From Clostridiales bacterium (GTDB taxonomy: Bacteria > Bacillota > Clostridia > Christensenellales > QALW01), in NCBI GenBank assembly GCA_015069575.1, contig SVIH01000010.1:1-64000 (forward strand): DNA of 64,000 nt, given 5' to 3'. Position 1 is the stretch's first letter; the number at the start of each line of letters is the position of its first letter. This document shows, one piece after another, positions 27,113 to 35,266 of this stretch. The translations under genes were made by a program, and so were the position numbers. The notes beneath the pieces are model-generated. The model saw nothing but the letters and a program-made list of their open reading frames with translations, searched no databases and was not told the DNA's origin.

Positions 27113-27565
27113 ATGGAACTTACACAAAAAGAAGCAACGCTTCTTGAAGACCTTAAAACACAAGAAAAGGTCTGTGCCGAAAAATATGCCCGCAGCGCAA
27201 ATTCGGCAGTTGATCCCCAGTTAAAAGCACTATTTACTGAACTTTCACAAAACGAATTAAAGCATCTTAATATGTTGGATCAGTTAGGTGAAGGTAAAAT
27301 TCCGCCTATTGATAATTCAAAGCAGCCACCTAAAAATTTTAGTGCAACCTATGGCGCGGCAACAGATAGTAATAAAGCCAACGATTGTTTTTTATGTAAC
27401 GATTTATTGTCTGCGGAAAAACATGCTTCAGATCTTTATGATACTTGCGTGTTTGAATTTAAAGATGCAGGCGCACGTGATGTTTTGAATTATATTCAGT
27501 CTGCCGAACAAAATCATGGTAAGCAACTTTATGATTATATGGTGGCAAATGCAATGTATGAATAA
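27113..27565 (+). CDS. CotF-like spore coat protein (ferritin-like fold)
   Basis: The 150-residue, helix-rich protein has two four-helix-type halves with QKEATLLEDLKTQEKVCAEKY near the start, ELSQNELKHLNML, and DLLSAEKHASDLYDT...EQNHGKQLYDYM at the end. This pattern fits the coat F family (PF07875) found in Bacillus and Clostridia spores and sometimes in vegetative cells. ATG 27113 follows GAGGTG. It is monocistronic between terminators. Confidence 0.8.
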   Translation: MELTQKEATLLEDLKTQEKVCAEKYARSANSAVDPQLKALFTELSQNELKHLNMLDQLGEGKIPPIDNSKQPPKNFSATYGAATDSNKANDCFLCNDLLSAEKHASDLYDTCVFEFKDAGARDVLNYIQSAEQNHGKQLYDYMVANAMYE

Positions 27566-27595
27566 AAAAGCACCCTTATGGGTGCTTAATTTTAT
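27566..27595 (+). terminator. Bidirectional terminator between convergent genes
   Basis: AAGCACCC pairs with GGGTGCTT around TTAT, with A and T runs on either side; it serves the CotF-like gene and yqeY. Confidence 0.8.
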
Positions 27596-28029
27596 TTACA
27601 AAGATCTGCAACTATCTGATTAATAAGTTTTCCGTCAGCCTTGCCCTTTAACTGACCCATGGCGGTGCGCATGATCATACCTTTGTTTTTCTGGTCAATT
27701 AATTCTTGGCAATTAGCTTTTAAGAAAGCAATAATTTCTTCTTCACTCATTAACTTTGGCGCATAAGCTTCAACTGCCTGAAGTTTTTGCGTGTATTCTT
27801 CAAGTAAATCTTGTCTTTCTTGGGGGCAGGTATCAACCTGTTCCTTTAAGGATTTAACCTCTTTTAAAATAACGCGGTCAACAAGTTCTTCAGGAATGTT
27901 ATCCCTAACGCCCTCATCAATGGCAACTCTTTTAATTGCGGCAATTAAAGAAGAAACTGCATCCTTTTTAATTTTGTCCTTTGCCTTCATAGCGGCAATC
28001 ATTTCTTTTTGAAGCATTTCAAACTGCAT
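27592..28029 (-). CDS. yqeY: GatB/YqeY domain protein
   Basis: The 145-residue product matches the YqeY family, related to the tRNA-binding C-terminal domain of GatB: LQKEMIAAMKAKDKIKKDAVSSLIAAIK near the start and KGMIMRTAMGQLKGKADGKLINQIVADL at the end. ATG 28029 follows GGAGAG. It is divergent from glnS. In some bacteria a YqeY domain is fused to glutaminyl-tRNA synthetase, where it helps tRNA binding, so it may work with GlnRS here (inferred). Confidence 0.87.
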   Translation of the reverse strand: MQFEMLQKEMIAAMKAKDKIKKDAVSSLIAAIKRVAIDEGVRDNIPEELVDRVILKEVKSLKEQVDTCPQERQDLLEEYTQKLQAVEAYAPKLMSEEEIIAFLKANCQELIDQKNKGMIMRTAMGQLKGKADGKLINQIVADLCK

Positions 28030-28060
28030 AATATCTCTCCTTAAAAGGTTATTTTTTATA

Positions 28061-28089
28061 ATTATATTATTATATTAAAAATTAGTCAA
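28061..28089 (-). promoter_or_regulatory. yqeY promoter
   Basis: Reading leftward, TTGACT (28084-28089) and TATAAT (28061-28066) are 17 bases apart. Confidence 0.75.
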
Positions 28090-28097
28090 TAAACTAA

Positions 28098-28126
28098 TTG
28101 CAAAATTTTCTGCTTTTTGATACAAT
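28098..28126 (+). promoter_or_regulatory. glnS promoter
   Basis: TTGCAA (28098-28103) and TACAAT (28121-28126) are 17 bases apart, eight bases from the divergent yqeY -35. Confidence 0.75.
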
Positions 28127-28157
28127 ATAAATAATATTTTTAATTAAGGTGTTTTTT

Positions 28158-29807
28158 ATGGAAGAAATCAGAAAGAATTTTATTCAGGAAATCGTTGAAA
28201 ACGATATTAAAGAAAGTGATGGTAAAATTAACATTGTTACACGCTTTCCGCCTGAACCTAACGGATATTTACATATAGGTCATGCAAAAGCAATATGTGT
28301 GGATTTCGGTATTGCAAAAAAGTATAACGGAAAGTGCAATCTTCGTATGGATGATACCAACCCTGCAAAAGAAGATAACTTTTATGTTGAAGCCATTAAA
28401 AAGGATGTTGAATGGCTTGGCTTTAAATATGATGAACTTTGCTATGCTGCTGATTATTTTGAAGAAATGTTTAATCAGGCAGTTGTGTTAATTAAAAAGG
28501 GTCTTGCTTTCGTTTGTGATATGAACGCTGATGAAATTAAGGAAAGCCGCGGCACTTTAACCGAGCCTGGTGTTGAAAGCCCATACCGTAACAGATCTAT
28601 TGAAGAAAATTTAGACCTTTTTAACCGTATGCGCGCAGGGGAATTTGAAGACGGTGCTAAAGTTTTAAGAGCAAAAATTGATATGGCTTCACCTAATATC
28701 AATATGCGCGACCCCATTATTTACCGCATTTTAAGGATGGAGCATTATCGTACAGGTAACGATTGGTGCATCTATCCTATGTACGATTACGCTCATCCCA
28801 TTGAAGATATGATTGAAAACGTTACACATTCAATCTGTACTTTGGAGTTTGAAGACCATCGCCCATTATATGATTGGGTTGTTCAAAATGTTGATATTCA
28901 GGCTAAACCACGCCAGATAGAATTTGCCCGCCTTAATATGACACGCACAATTATGAGCAAAAGGTATCTTAAACGCCTTGTTGATGAAAACAGCGTTGCA
29001 GGTTGGGATGACCCAAGAATGCCCACCATCGCAGGCTTAAGAAGAAGGGGATATACCCCCGAAGCCATTCGCGATTTCTGTGATCGTATCGGTGTTGCAA
29101 AAAGCAATTCTTTGGTTGAAGCCGCACTTTTAGAGCATTGTGTTCGTGAAGATTTAGCCGCAAAAACTCAAAGGCGTATGGCAATTATGGACGCCATTAA
29201 GCTTGTTATTGATAACTATCCCGAAAATGAAACCGAAATGCTTACAACCGAAAACGGCGGTGATGAAACCTGCGGAACAAGAGAGGTTTCGTTCTCCCGT
29301 GAACTCTATATTCAAAGCGAAGATTTTATGATTGATCCACCTAAAAAGTTCTTCAGGCTTTTTGTTGGCGGTGAGGTTCGCTTAAAGAGCGCATATATCG
29401 TTAAGTGCACAGGCTACGAAACTGATGAACAAGGCAATGTTACAGTTGTTCACTGCGAATACGACCCCGAAACAAAATCAGGTATGTCAGGGGCTGACCG
29501 TAAGGTTAAAGGTACGCTTCATTGGGTTGATGCCAATAACTGCACACCTTGTGAATTCAGGCTTTATGATTACCTTTTAGACGAGCGTGAAGGCGAAGGC
29601 CTTGATTTTTCTGAGCGCGTTAATAATGATTCCTTAATAGTTAAAAACGGTTTTGCCGAAAAATCAATTAGTGACGCTAACATTGGTGATTCATTCCAGT
29701 TTATCCGCGTAGGCTATTTCCGTAAGGATGAAGATTCTACAAGCGAGAATCCCGTATTTAACAGGATTGTAGGGTTGCGTGATACTTGGGCTAAACTTAA
29801 TAAATAA
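28158..29807 (+). CDS. glnS: Glutaminyl-tRNA synthetase
   Basis: The 549-residue class I synthetase shows the HIGH motif in [16 protein letters not shown], the GlnRS/eukaryotic-type core ([42 protein letters not shown], where MSKR stands for KMSKS) and the two C-terminal anticodon-binding barrels. ATG 28158 follows AAGGTG; the in-frame GTG 28149 overlaps that site. Many Clostridia make Gln-tRNA only through GatCAB, so a direct GlnRS is informative; no gatCAB genes lie in the window. Three 157-bp repeats carrying terminators follow. Confidence 0.93.
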   Translation: MEEIRKNFIQEIVENDIKESDGKINIVTRFPPEPNGYLHIGHAKAICVDFGIAKKYNGKCNLRMDDTNPAKEDNFYVEAIKKDVEWLGFKYDELCYAADYFEEMFNQAVVLIKKGLAFVCDMNADEIKESRGTLTEPGVESPYRNRSIEENLDLFNRMRAGEFEDGAKVLRAKIDMASPNINMRDPIIYRILRMEHYRTGNDWCIYPMYDYAHPIEDMIENVTHSICTLEFEDHRPLYDWVVQNVDIQAKPRQIEFARLNMTRTIMSKRYLKRLVDENSVAGWDDPRMPTIAGLRRRGYTPEAIRDFCDRIGVAKSNSLVEAALLEHCVREDLAAKTQRRMAIMDAIKLVIDNYPENETEMLTTENGGDETCGTREVSFSRELYIQSEDFMIDPPKKFFRLFVGGEVRLKSAYIVKCTGYETDEQGNVTVVHCEYDPETKSGMSGADRKVKGTLHWVDANNCTPCEFRLYDYLLDEREGEGLDFSERVNNDSLIVKNGFAEKSISDANIGDSFQFIRVGYFRKDEDSTSENPVFNRIVGLRDTWAKLNK

Positions 29808-29812
29808 TCCCA

Positions 29813-30170
29813 TATTCCGCTTTAAACAAAGCACCCTTTTAAAAGGGTGCTTTTTCCTGTGTTGCACAATAGATAAAAGCGCGGTCATTTACCTTATTGT
29901 AAACTCCCTTGCTTTTACTATTGCGCGCCTTGGCTTAAAGCGTTTATGTGATTATTTTATATTAAGGAATATTCCGCTTTAAACAAAGCACCCTTTTAAA
30001 AGGGTGCTTTTTCCTGTGTTGCACAATAGATAAAAGCGCGGTCATTTACCTTATTGTAAACTCCCTTGCTTTTACTATTGCGCGCCTTGGCTTAAAGCGT
30101 TTATGGGATTTTTAAATATTAAGGAATATTCCGCTTTAAACAAAGCACCCTTAAAACAGGGTGCTTTTTC
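29813..30170 (+). repeat. Three tandem 157-bp repeats containing terminators (third copy partial)
   Basis: The motif TATTCCGCTTTAAACAAAGC begins at 29813, 29970 and 30127, an exact period of 157. Each unit starts with a terminator-type hairpin (AAAGCACCC...GGGTGCTTTTT). The first two continue into a second, longer imperfect hairpin (CAATAGATAAAAGC pairing with GCTTTTACTATTG) and close with TTAAAGCG, complementary to CGCTTTAA at the start. The full copies differ at only a few bases near their ends. The third stops after its terminator hairpin, which has ACCCTTAAAACAGGGT in place of the usual loop. No coding frame was found. Confidence 0.85.
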
Positions 30171-30177
30171 TTTCTTC

Positions 30178-30206
30178 TTGTAATTTATATTTTATTTTGC
30201 TATAAT
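30178..30206 (+). promoter_or_regulatory. deoC-deoD promoter
   Basis: TTGTAA (30178-30183) and TATAAT (30201-30206) are 17 bases apart, just after the last 157-bp repeat. Confidence 0.75.
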
Positions 30207-30226
30207 AATTCTTAGAGGTGTTAATT

Positions 30227-30901
30227 TTGAATATAAACGAAATTTTATCTAAGGTAGATCACACTTTATTAAGTCAGGATGCTACATGGCAGGATATAAA
30301 AGAGATTATTGATGATGGTATTAATTTTAAAACTGCGTCAGTTTGTATTCCGTCTTGTTTTATTAAACAGGCAAAGGAATATGCAAAAGAAAAAATAAAA
30401 CTTTGCACAGTTATTGGGTTTCCTAACGGTAACGCTACAACCGAAAGCAAGTGTTTTGAAGCTGAAAATGCGGTTAAAAACGGCGCTGACGAAATTGATA
30501 TGGTAATAAATATCGGCTTTTTAAAGGAAAAATGCTACGATCAGATTTTAAATGAAATAAATTTAGTAAAAAACGCGTGCAAAGGCAAACTATTAAAGGT
30601 AATAATTGAAACTTGCCTTTTGACAAAAGACGAAAAAATAAAAATGTGTGAAATTATTGAACAGTCACAGGCTGATTACATTAAAACATCAACAGGGTTT
30701 TCTTTTGACGGCGCAAAAAAAGAAGATATAATATTATTTCTAAGCACTTAAAAACAAAAAAGATTAAGGCGGCAGGCGGTATTAAGACGTTAAAAGATGC
30801 CGAAGAATTTGTGCTTTTAGGTGCAAACCGACTTGGTACAAGCAGAATAGTTAAACTTTTAAAGGAGAATGAAAATGAATTATCCAACACCGCATATTAA
30901 T
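30227..30901 (+). pseudogene. deoC: Deoxyribose-phosphate aldolase with a frameshift
   Basis: Frame 1 from TTG 30227 (six bases after AGAGGTG) encodes most of DeoC: ILSKVDHTLL, VIGFPNGNATTESKCFEAE, GADEIDMVINIG and the Schiff-base lysine region YIKTSTGF. It stops at 30749-30751. The missing end continues in the -1 frame: [18 protein letters not shown], then [13 protein letters not shown]. One base has been lost near TATTATTTCTAAG (30732-30744). The truncated form lacks the second active-site lysine (KAAGGIKT). Restored, the protein would be about 220 residues, the family norm. Possible causes are a recent mutation, a sequencing error in a T run or, less likely, programmed frameshifting. The enzyme would split deoxyribose-5-phosphate. 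Confidence 0.8.
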
Positions 30902-31588
30902 GCAAAGCCATCTGATTTTGCAAAAACCGTGCTTATGCCCGGCGACCCTAAACGCGCCAAGTTTGTTGCCGAAAACTTTTTAGAAGATGCCGTTTTAATT
31001 AACGATGTTCGCGGTGTGCAAGGTTATACAGGTTTTTATAAAGGCAAAAAAGTTTCTGTTATGGCAAGCGGAATGGGTATGGCTTCAATGGGCATATATT
31101 CTTATGAGCTTTTTAACTTTTTTCAGGTTGAAAACATTATCCGTATCGGCTCTGCCGGGGCGATGAAAGAAAACATAAAGGTTCGTGATATTGTTTTAGC
31201 CATGGGTGCATCTTCTGATTCTAACTTTCACAAGCAATATAAGTTAAACGGCACAATCGCGCCACTTTGTAGTTATTCCCTTTTAGAAAAGGCAGTTAGT
31301 AAAGCAAAAGAAGTGAATTTAACCTATCATGTTGGCAATATTCTTTCAACTGATATTTTTTATAACGAAAATCCCACAACTGAAGAATGGGCAAATATGG
31401 GCGTTTTGGCAGTCGAAATGGAAAGCGCCGCCCTTTATCTTAACGCCCAGAAGGCAAACAAAAACGCTTTAACCATCTGCACAATTTCCGACCATCTGAT
31501 AAACGGAGAAAGCCTTAAAGCAGAAGATAGGCAAAACTCATTTAAAGAAATGATGCTTTTAGCATTGGAAACTGCAATAGAATTATAG
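30875..31588 (+). CDS. deoD: Purine nucleoside phosphorylase, DeoD type
   Basis: The 237-residue enzyme splits purine (deoxy)nucleosides with phosphate. Visible are [30 protein letters not shown] (phosphate site), [23 protein letters not shown] and the base/ribose site [12 protein letters not shown] with the catalytic Asp in TISDHL. ATG 30875 is chosen because AAAGGAG leaves only one base before the ATG at 30869. It follows deoC closely: salvage yields deoxyribose-1-phosphate, which needs a mutase (not here) before DeoC. Confidence 0.93.
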   Translation: MNYPTPHINAKPSDFAKTVLMPGDPKRAKFVAENFLEDAVLINDVRGVQGYTGFYKGKKVSVMASGMGMASMGIYSYELFNFFQVENIIRIGSAGAMKENIKVRDIVLAMGASSDSNFHKQYKLNGTIAPLCSYSLLEKAVSKAKEVNLTYHVGNILSTDIFYNENPTTEEWANMGVLAVEMESAALYLNAQKANKNALTICTISDHLINGESLKAEDRQNSFKEMMLLALETAIEL

Positions 31589-31591
31589 ATA

Positions 31592-31623
31592 AAAAAATAA
31601 TCCCCGCACGTTTGCGGGGATTT
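31592..31623 (+). terminator. Bidirectional terminator after deoD
   Basis: AATCCCCGCA pairs with TGCGGGGATT around CGTT, with a T run to the right and an A run (T on the minus strand) to the left. It can also end the minus-strand transcript that starts near 32008. Confidence 0.85.
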
Positions 31624-32008
31624 AATACGTAATAAAGTATTTAATATTTTATATGTTAATGTCTATTTAATTGTCTTAAAAATTAACTAAATGGTACATT
31701 GGACCGATTTCCTTTTCTTAGATTTTAAAGTTACAAAGTTTTTTCATTAAGGAAACACATCCTTTTTTAAAGTAACTTTCCTTTTTTCCGCTACCTGCGG
31801 GATTAAGCTAATTAGAACATTGGACTAATTCCTTTCTTATAGATTTCTAAATGGAACCTTTTTTTCATAAAAAGCACGCCTTTCATTTAGAAATTAAGTT
31901 CTAAAAACTGCTTAGTACATTGGACCGATTTCCTTTCTATAGATTTTGGCCTTTTCGTTAAGGTAAAGCCACCTGCTTTCCTCCTTAACGCTTTCTTTTT
32001 CTTTTTTC
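31595..32008 (-). ncRNA. Strongly promoted minus-strand transcript with three repeated hairpin/motif units
   Basis: A perfect minus-strand promoter and the shared terminator at 31592-31623 bound a transcript of about 410 bases with no ordinary gene. It holds three units (conserved cores at 31695-31727, 31816-31847 and 31916-31946). In each, a hairpin with unit-specific complementary arms covers a Shine-Dalgarno-like stretch (AAGGAGG in the first unit) and is followed by the conserved core, minus strand GAAAGGAAATCGGTCCAATG. The cores translate as KEIGPMY, KGISPMF and KEIGPMY. This could be a regulatory RNA, an array of tiny peptides or both. It is not a recognised RNA family. Confidence 0.5.
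31812..31868 (-). CDS. Candidate 18-residue peptide in the minus-strand repeat transcript
   Basis: ATG 31868, nine bases after AAAGGC (31878-31883), opens MKKRFHLEIYKKGISPMF, then TAA. The first unit has the in-frame ending IYRKEIGPMY-stop but no ATG; the last unit has MKKLCNFKI-stop followed, out of frame, by KKEIGPMYHLVNF. The shared end (K-x-I-x-P-M-Y/F) is kept despite base changes. A very short real peptide or a decaying one is possible; evidence is thin. Confidence 0.3.
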   Translation of the reverse strand: MKKRFHLEIYKKGISPMF

Positions 32009-32014
32009 ACTTAC

Positions 32015-32043
32015 ATTATAACAAATCAAAAATCGGTTGTCAA
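32015..32043 (-). promoter_or_regulatory. Perfect-consensus promoter for the minus-strand transcript
   Basis: Reading leftward, TTGACA (32038-32043) and TATAAT (32015-32020) are exactly 17 bases apart. There is no minus-strand gene longer than about 20 codons before the terminator. Confidence 0.8.
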
Positions 32044-32120
32044 TAGTAAATTTAAAAAAAGTTAATAATTTTTTAATAAAATATATAAAAATAAAATTCA
32101 CGCGGATTTAAACTTTTATC

Positions 32121-32149
32121 TTGACTGATTTTAAAGTTAAGGGTAGAAT
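32121..32149 (+). promoter_or_regulatory. mgtE leader promoter
   Basis: TTGACT (32121-32126) and TAGAAT (32144-32149) are 17 bases apart, giving an mRNA leader of about 265 bases before mgtE. Confidence 0.75.
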
Positions 32150-32183
32150 AATAACAGAATAAATATTAAAAGAGGTGAACATA

Positions 32184-32261
32184 ATGGAAGACGGAAGTAC
32201 AAGCACTGTTCCTGTCAAAAAGCGTAACAGGGTTTTTCATTATGTTCGCATTTATTTATAA
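32184..32261 (+). CDS. Leader peptide upstream of mgtE
   Basis: The 25-codon frame starts at ATG 32184, four bases after AGAGGTGAAC (seven from the core), and reads MEDGSTSTVPVKKRNR, then VFHYVRIYL, then TAA. It is acidic at positions 2-3, has a Val-Pro-Val centre and a basic middle. It recalls MgtL, the leader peptide of enterobacterial mgtA (MEPDPTPLPRRR...), where Glu/Asp and Pro codons destabilise ribosomes when Mg2+ is low. No sequence homology is claimed. Placement between a promoter and an attenuator before a Mg2+ channel gene supports a regulatory role. Confidence 0.5.
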   Translation: MEDGSTSTVPVKKRNRVFHYVRIYL

Positions 32262-32262
32262 A

Positions 32263-32284
32263 CGTAATAAAATATCCTATTACG
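32263..32284 (+). other. Leader hairpin with loop complementary to the attenuator
   Basis: CGTAATA (32263-32269) pairs with TATTACG (32278-32284). The eight-base loop AAATATCC (32270-32277) is complementary to GGATATTT (32349-32356) in the terminator's 3' arm and U tract. The hairpin begins two bases after the leader-peptide stop, so a ribosome at the stop codon would cover it. Confidence 0.5.
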
Positions 32285-32304
32285 CGCTAATTAGGCGGAA
32301 GCAG

Positions 32305-32359
32305 TATCCATTTGTTAATATGCACAAGTATGCATAGTTTAATCAGATGGATATTTTTT
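32305..32359 (+). terminator. Attenuator-type terminator upstream of mgtE
   Basis: TATCCATTTG-TTAA (from 32305) pairs with TTAA-T-CAG-ATGGATA (to 32353) with a bulge, and TATGCA/TGCATA makes an inner hairpin. T6 follows at 32354-32359. It lies 60 bases before the mgtE start with no promoter between, so mgtE needs read-through. Confidence 0.65.
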
Positions 32360-32420
32360 GTGCCTTTTGATAAGAAACGTTGTACCTTTCGTATTTTATT
32401 AAAAAGGAGGTACGCAACCA

Positions 32421-33788
32421 ATGGAAAACAAAGATTTACTTTTTGAAAGAATTTATGAGTTGCTTAATCAAAAGCAACCAAACAAGATATTAGAAATTCT
32501 TTCTACTCTTCAGCCACAGGATATTGCTGAAATTTTAAATGCTGATTATTTTGAGCAAAAACAAAAAAATATTATATTCAGGTTATTAAAAAAGGACCTT
32601 GCGGCGCAGGTTTTTGTTGAACTTGATAATGATATGCAGGAAAATTTAATAAAAGGTTTTTCTGATAATGAGCTTCATCAGATGCTTAACGAACTTTTTG
32701 TTGACGATGCAGTTGATATTATTGGAGAAATGCCTTCAAGCGTGGTTAAACGGATTTTAAAAAACTGCACAAAGGATATGCGCGGGGATATAAACGATAT
32801 TCTCGCATTTGATAAAGATAGCGCAGGCAGTGTGATGACTCCGGAATATATTGCCTTGAAATCGGATATGACGGTTCGCGAAGCCTTTTTGCGTATCCGC
32901 AAAGAAGGAATAGACAGCGAAACTATTTATACTTGCTATGTTCTTGATAGAAGCAGGCATATTTTAGGCGTTATAACGGTTCGTGAACTTCTTTTAGCAA
33001 ACGAAGAGTCTTTGATTAAAGATATAATGAATGAAAACGTTATATTTGTCGAAACCGTTTCTGATAAGGAAGAAGCCGCAAAGATACTTAAAAAGTACGA
33101 TTTTTTGGCAGTTCCCGTTGTTGATAAGGAAAAGCGTCTTGTAGGTATTATTACCGTTGACGATGCTATTGATGTTCTTGTTGAAGAAACCACCGAAGAT
33201 ATAGCAAAAATGGCGGCAGTTACGCCAATAGATCAATCTTATTTTAAAACAGGTGTTTTTAAACACTCTTTAAGCAGAATTTTGTGGCTTATTGTGTTAA
33301 TGATTTCTGCTACCGTTACAGGATTTATTATTACTTATTACGAAGAGGCCTTTGCAGCAGTACCGCTTTTGATTGCATGCCTTCCACTTTTAATGGGTAC
33401 AGGGGGTAACTGCGGTTCACAGGCTTCAACCATGATTATCCGTGGCCTTGCAGTTGATGAAATGCATACAAGGGATGTTTTTAAGGTTTGGTGGAAAGAA
33501 ATACGCATTTCTTTAGTGGTTGGCATTGTGCTTGCAATAGTAAACACAATTCGCGTATTTTTGCTTTACGGATTTTCTAAGGAAATTATATTGCTTGCAA
33601 TAACCAATGCTTTGGCGCTTTTATTTACCGTTTCGCTTGCCCAAACATTAGGATGTTTACTACCTATCGGTGCAAAAGCAATTAAACTTGACCCTGCAAT
33701 TATGGCGGCACCTTTAATAACAACAATTGTTGATGCTTTAAGCGTTACGGTGTTTTTTGCTTGCGCAGTCTGGGTGTTTGGAATGTAA
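32421..33788 (+). CDS. mgtE: Magnesium transporter MgtE
   Basis: The 455-residue channel has an N-terminal superhelical domain (about 1-130, LSTLQPQDIAEILNADYFEQ, then DDAVDIIGEMPSSVV), two CBS domains (about 140-260, GSVMTPEYIAL and FLAVPVVDKEKRLVGIITVDDAIDVL) and five C-terminal membrane helices with the pore signature PLLMGTGGNCGSQASTMIIRGLA. Cytosolic Mg2+ bound at the N and CBS domains closes the pore. ATG 32421 follows AAGGAGG. Expression is probably set by the upstream leader peptide and attenuator (inferred). Confidence 0.94.
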   Translation: MENKDLLFERIYELLNQKQPNKILEILSTLQPQDIAEILNADYFEQKQKNIIFRLLKKDLAAQVFVELDNDMQENLIKGFSDNELHQMLNELFVDDAVDIIGEMPSSVVKRILKNCTKDMRGDINDILAFDKDSAGSVMTPEYIALKSDMTVREAFLRIRKEGIDSETIYTCYVLDRSRHILGVITVRELLLANEESLIKDIMNENVIFVETVSDKEEAAKILKKYDFLAVPVVDKEKRLVGIITVDDAIDVLVEETTEDIAKMAAVTPIDQSYFKTGVFKHSLSRILWLIVLMISATVTGFIITYYEEAFAAVPLLIACLPLLMGTGGNCGSQASTMIIRGLAVDEMHTRDVFKVWWKEIRISLVVGIVLAIVNTIRVFLLYGFSKEIILLAITNALALLFTVSLAQTLGCLLPIGAKAIKLDPAIMAAPLITTIVDALSVTVFFACAVWVFGM

Positions 33789-33792
33789 GTGG

Positions 33793-33826
33793 ACTATACA
33801 ACTTTTGCTGTTTGTATAGAGTTTTT
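33793..33826 (+). terminator. mgtE terminator
   Basis: CTATACAA pairs with TTTGTATAG around a short loop, followed by GTTTTT. Confidence 0.75.
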
Positions 33827-33904
33827 ATAAAATTACCCTACATATTATTGTTTGTGTTATACTATAATTAGAGTATTAAACTAAAATGATAGGAGATAAT
33901 AGAG

Positions 33905-35257
33905 ATGAAAAGATTATTTGGAACAGATGGCGTGCGCGGTGTTGCCAATAGCGAATTAACACCTGAACTTGCGTTCAAGTTAGGTAAAGCAGGGGCAACG
34001 GTATTAACAAGTGAGATTCATAAACCCAAGATACTTATAGGAAGGGATACAAGAATTTCAGGAAATATGCTTGAAGCGGCTTTGATTGCAGGTATGATGT
34101 CGGTTGGCGCCGATGTATTAATTGCAGGCGTAATTCCTACACCGGCAGTTGCATATCTTACCCGTTATTATCATGCTGATGCCGGTGTTATGATTTCAGC
34201 AAGCCATAATTCAGTTGAATTTAACGGAATCAAGTTTTTTGATAGTAAAGGCTTTAAATTACCCGATCAGGTTGAAGATGAAATTCAGCGCATTATGGAT
34301 ACTGATGAAATGCCCTGTCCTATAGGCACAGATATTGGAAGAAGAATTTCAATTAAAAGCGCAAAAGACGATTATATGGAATTCCTTGCTTCTACCATTG
34401 ATGTATCTCTTGAAGGAATCGAAGTTGTTATGGATTGCGCAAACGGTGCTGCAAGTGGAGTTGCACCCCAGTTATTTAAAAAATTAGGCGCAACGGTTTA
34501 CCCATATTACTTCCTTCCTGATGGCACAGATATCAATAAAAACTGCGGTTCTACACATCCTGAACGCATTTGTGAAATCGTTAAAGAAATCGGTGCAGAT
34601 ATAGGTCTTGCTTTTGATGGCGATGCTGACCGTTTAATTGCTTGCGATGAACGCGGTGTTGAACTTGATGGCGACCATGTTTTAGCCATCTGCGGCAGAA
34701 TGCTTATGGATGAAGGAAAATTAAACAAAAACACCATTGTTGGCACAGTTATGAGCAATATGGGTCTTGATATTTTTGCAAATAAAAACAATATTCACTT
34801 AGAAAAAACAACTGTTGGCGATAGATATGTTCTTGAAAGTATGCTTGAAAACGGTTATTCATTAGGCGGTGAAAAAAGCGGACATGTAATTTTCCTTGAA
34901 CATAACACAACAGGTGACGGTATCTTGACTGCGTTACAACTTTTAAGGGCAAAAGTTATGCAGAAAAAAGAAATGAGCGTACTTGCAAAGGATATGAAAA
35001 ATCTTCCGCAAGTGCTTGTAAATATCAAAGTTGATAACGAAAAGAAAAACCTTTATAAAACAGATGAAAGTATATTAAATGAAATTAAAAAAGCCGATCA
35101 GGCGCTTGAAGGCAGGGGCAGAACATTGATACGCGCAAGCGGAACCGAACCCCTTATCCGCGTTATGCTTGAGGGCGATAATGTTGAAGAAATCGATGGA
35201 TTTGCATTAAATATTGCAAAAGCCATTGAAAAGGCATGTGACGGCAAAATAGTTTAA
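33905..35257 (+). CDS. glmM: Phosphoglucosamine mutase
   Basis: The 450-residue enzyme interconverts glucosamine-6- and -1-phosphate for UDP-GlcNAc and wall synthesis. It opens MKRLFGTDGVRGVANSELTPE. The catalytic serine lies in ISASHNSVEFNGIKFF, the metal loop is DGDADRL, the sugar loop is GGEKSGHVIF and the phosphate site is RASGTEPLIRVM. ATG 33905 follows AGGAGATA. It is followed nine bases later by pepF, so they are probably co-transcribed. An extended -10 (TGTTATACT) near 33855 may be its promoter. Confidence 0.95.
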   Translation: MKRLFGTDGVRGVANSELTPELAFKLGKAGATVLTSEIHKPKILIGRDTRISGNMLEAALIAGMMSVGADVLIAGVIPTPAVAYLTRYYHADAGVMISASHNSVEFNGIKFFDSKGFKLPDQVEDEIQRIMDTDEMPCPIGTDIGRRISIKSAKDDYMEFLASTIDVSLEGIEVVMDCANGAASGVAPQLFKKLGATVYPYYFLPDGTDINKNCGSTHPERICEIVKEIGADIGLAFDGDADRLIACDERGVELDGDHVLAICGRMLMDEGKLNKNTIVGTVMSNMGLDIFANKNNIHLEKTTVGDRYVLESMLENGYSLGGEKSGHVIFLEHNTTGDGILTALQLLRAKVMQKKEMSVLAKDMKNLPQVLVNIKVDNEKKNLYKTDESILNEIKKADQALEGRGRTLIRASGTEPLIRVMLEGDNVEEIDGFALNIAKAIEKACDGKIV

Positions 35258-35266
35258 GGAGTAAAA

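Noticed and set aside
30720-30760. Programmed -1 frameshifting in deoC
   Set aside because: The sequence is not a good X XXY YYZ slippery heptamer and no pseudoknot was found downstream; a simple indel is more likely.
31695-31946. CRISPR-like array of three repeats
   Set aside because: The repeats are spaced 121 and 100 bases apart, vary in sequence and carry hairpins with internal complementarity; spacing and lack of cas genes do not fit CRISPR.
32150-32420. M-box (ykoK) Mg2+ riboswitch before mgtE
   Set aside because: I could not find the conserved M-box core in the leader; the leader peptide and attenuator explain the layout better. An Rfam search would settle this.
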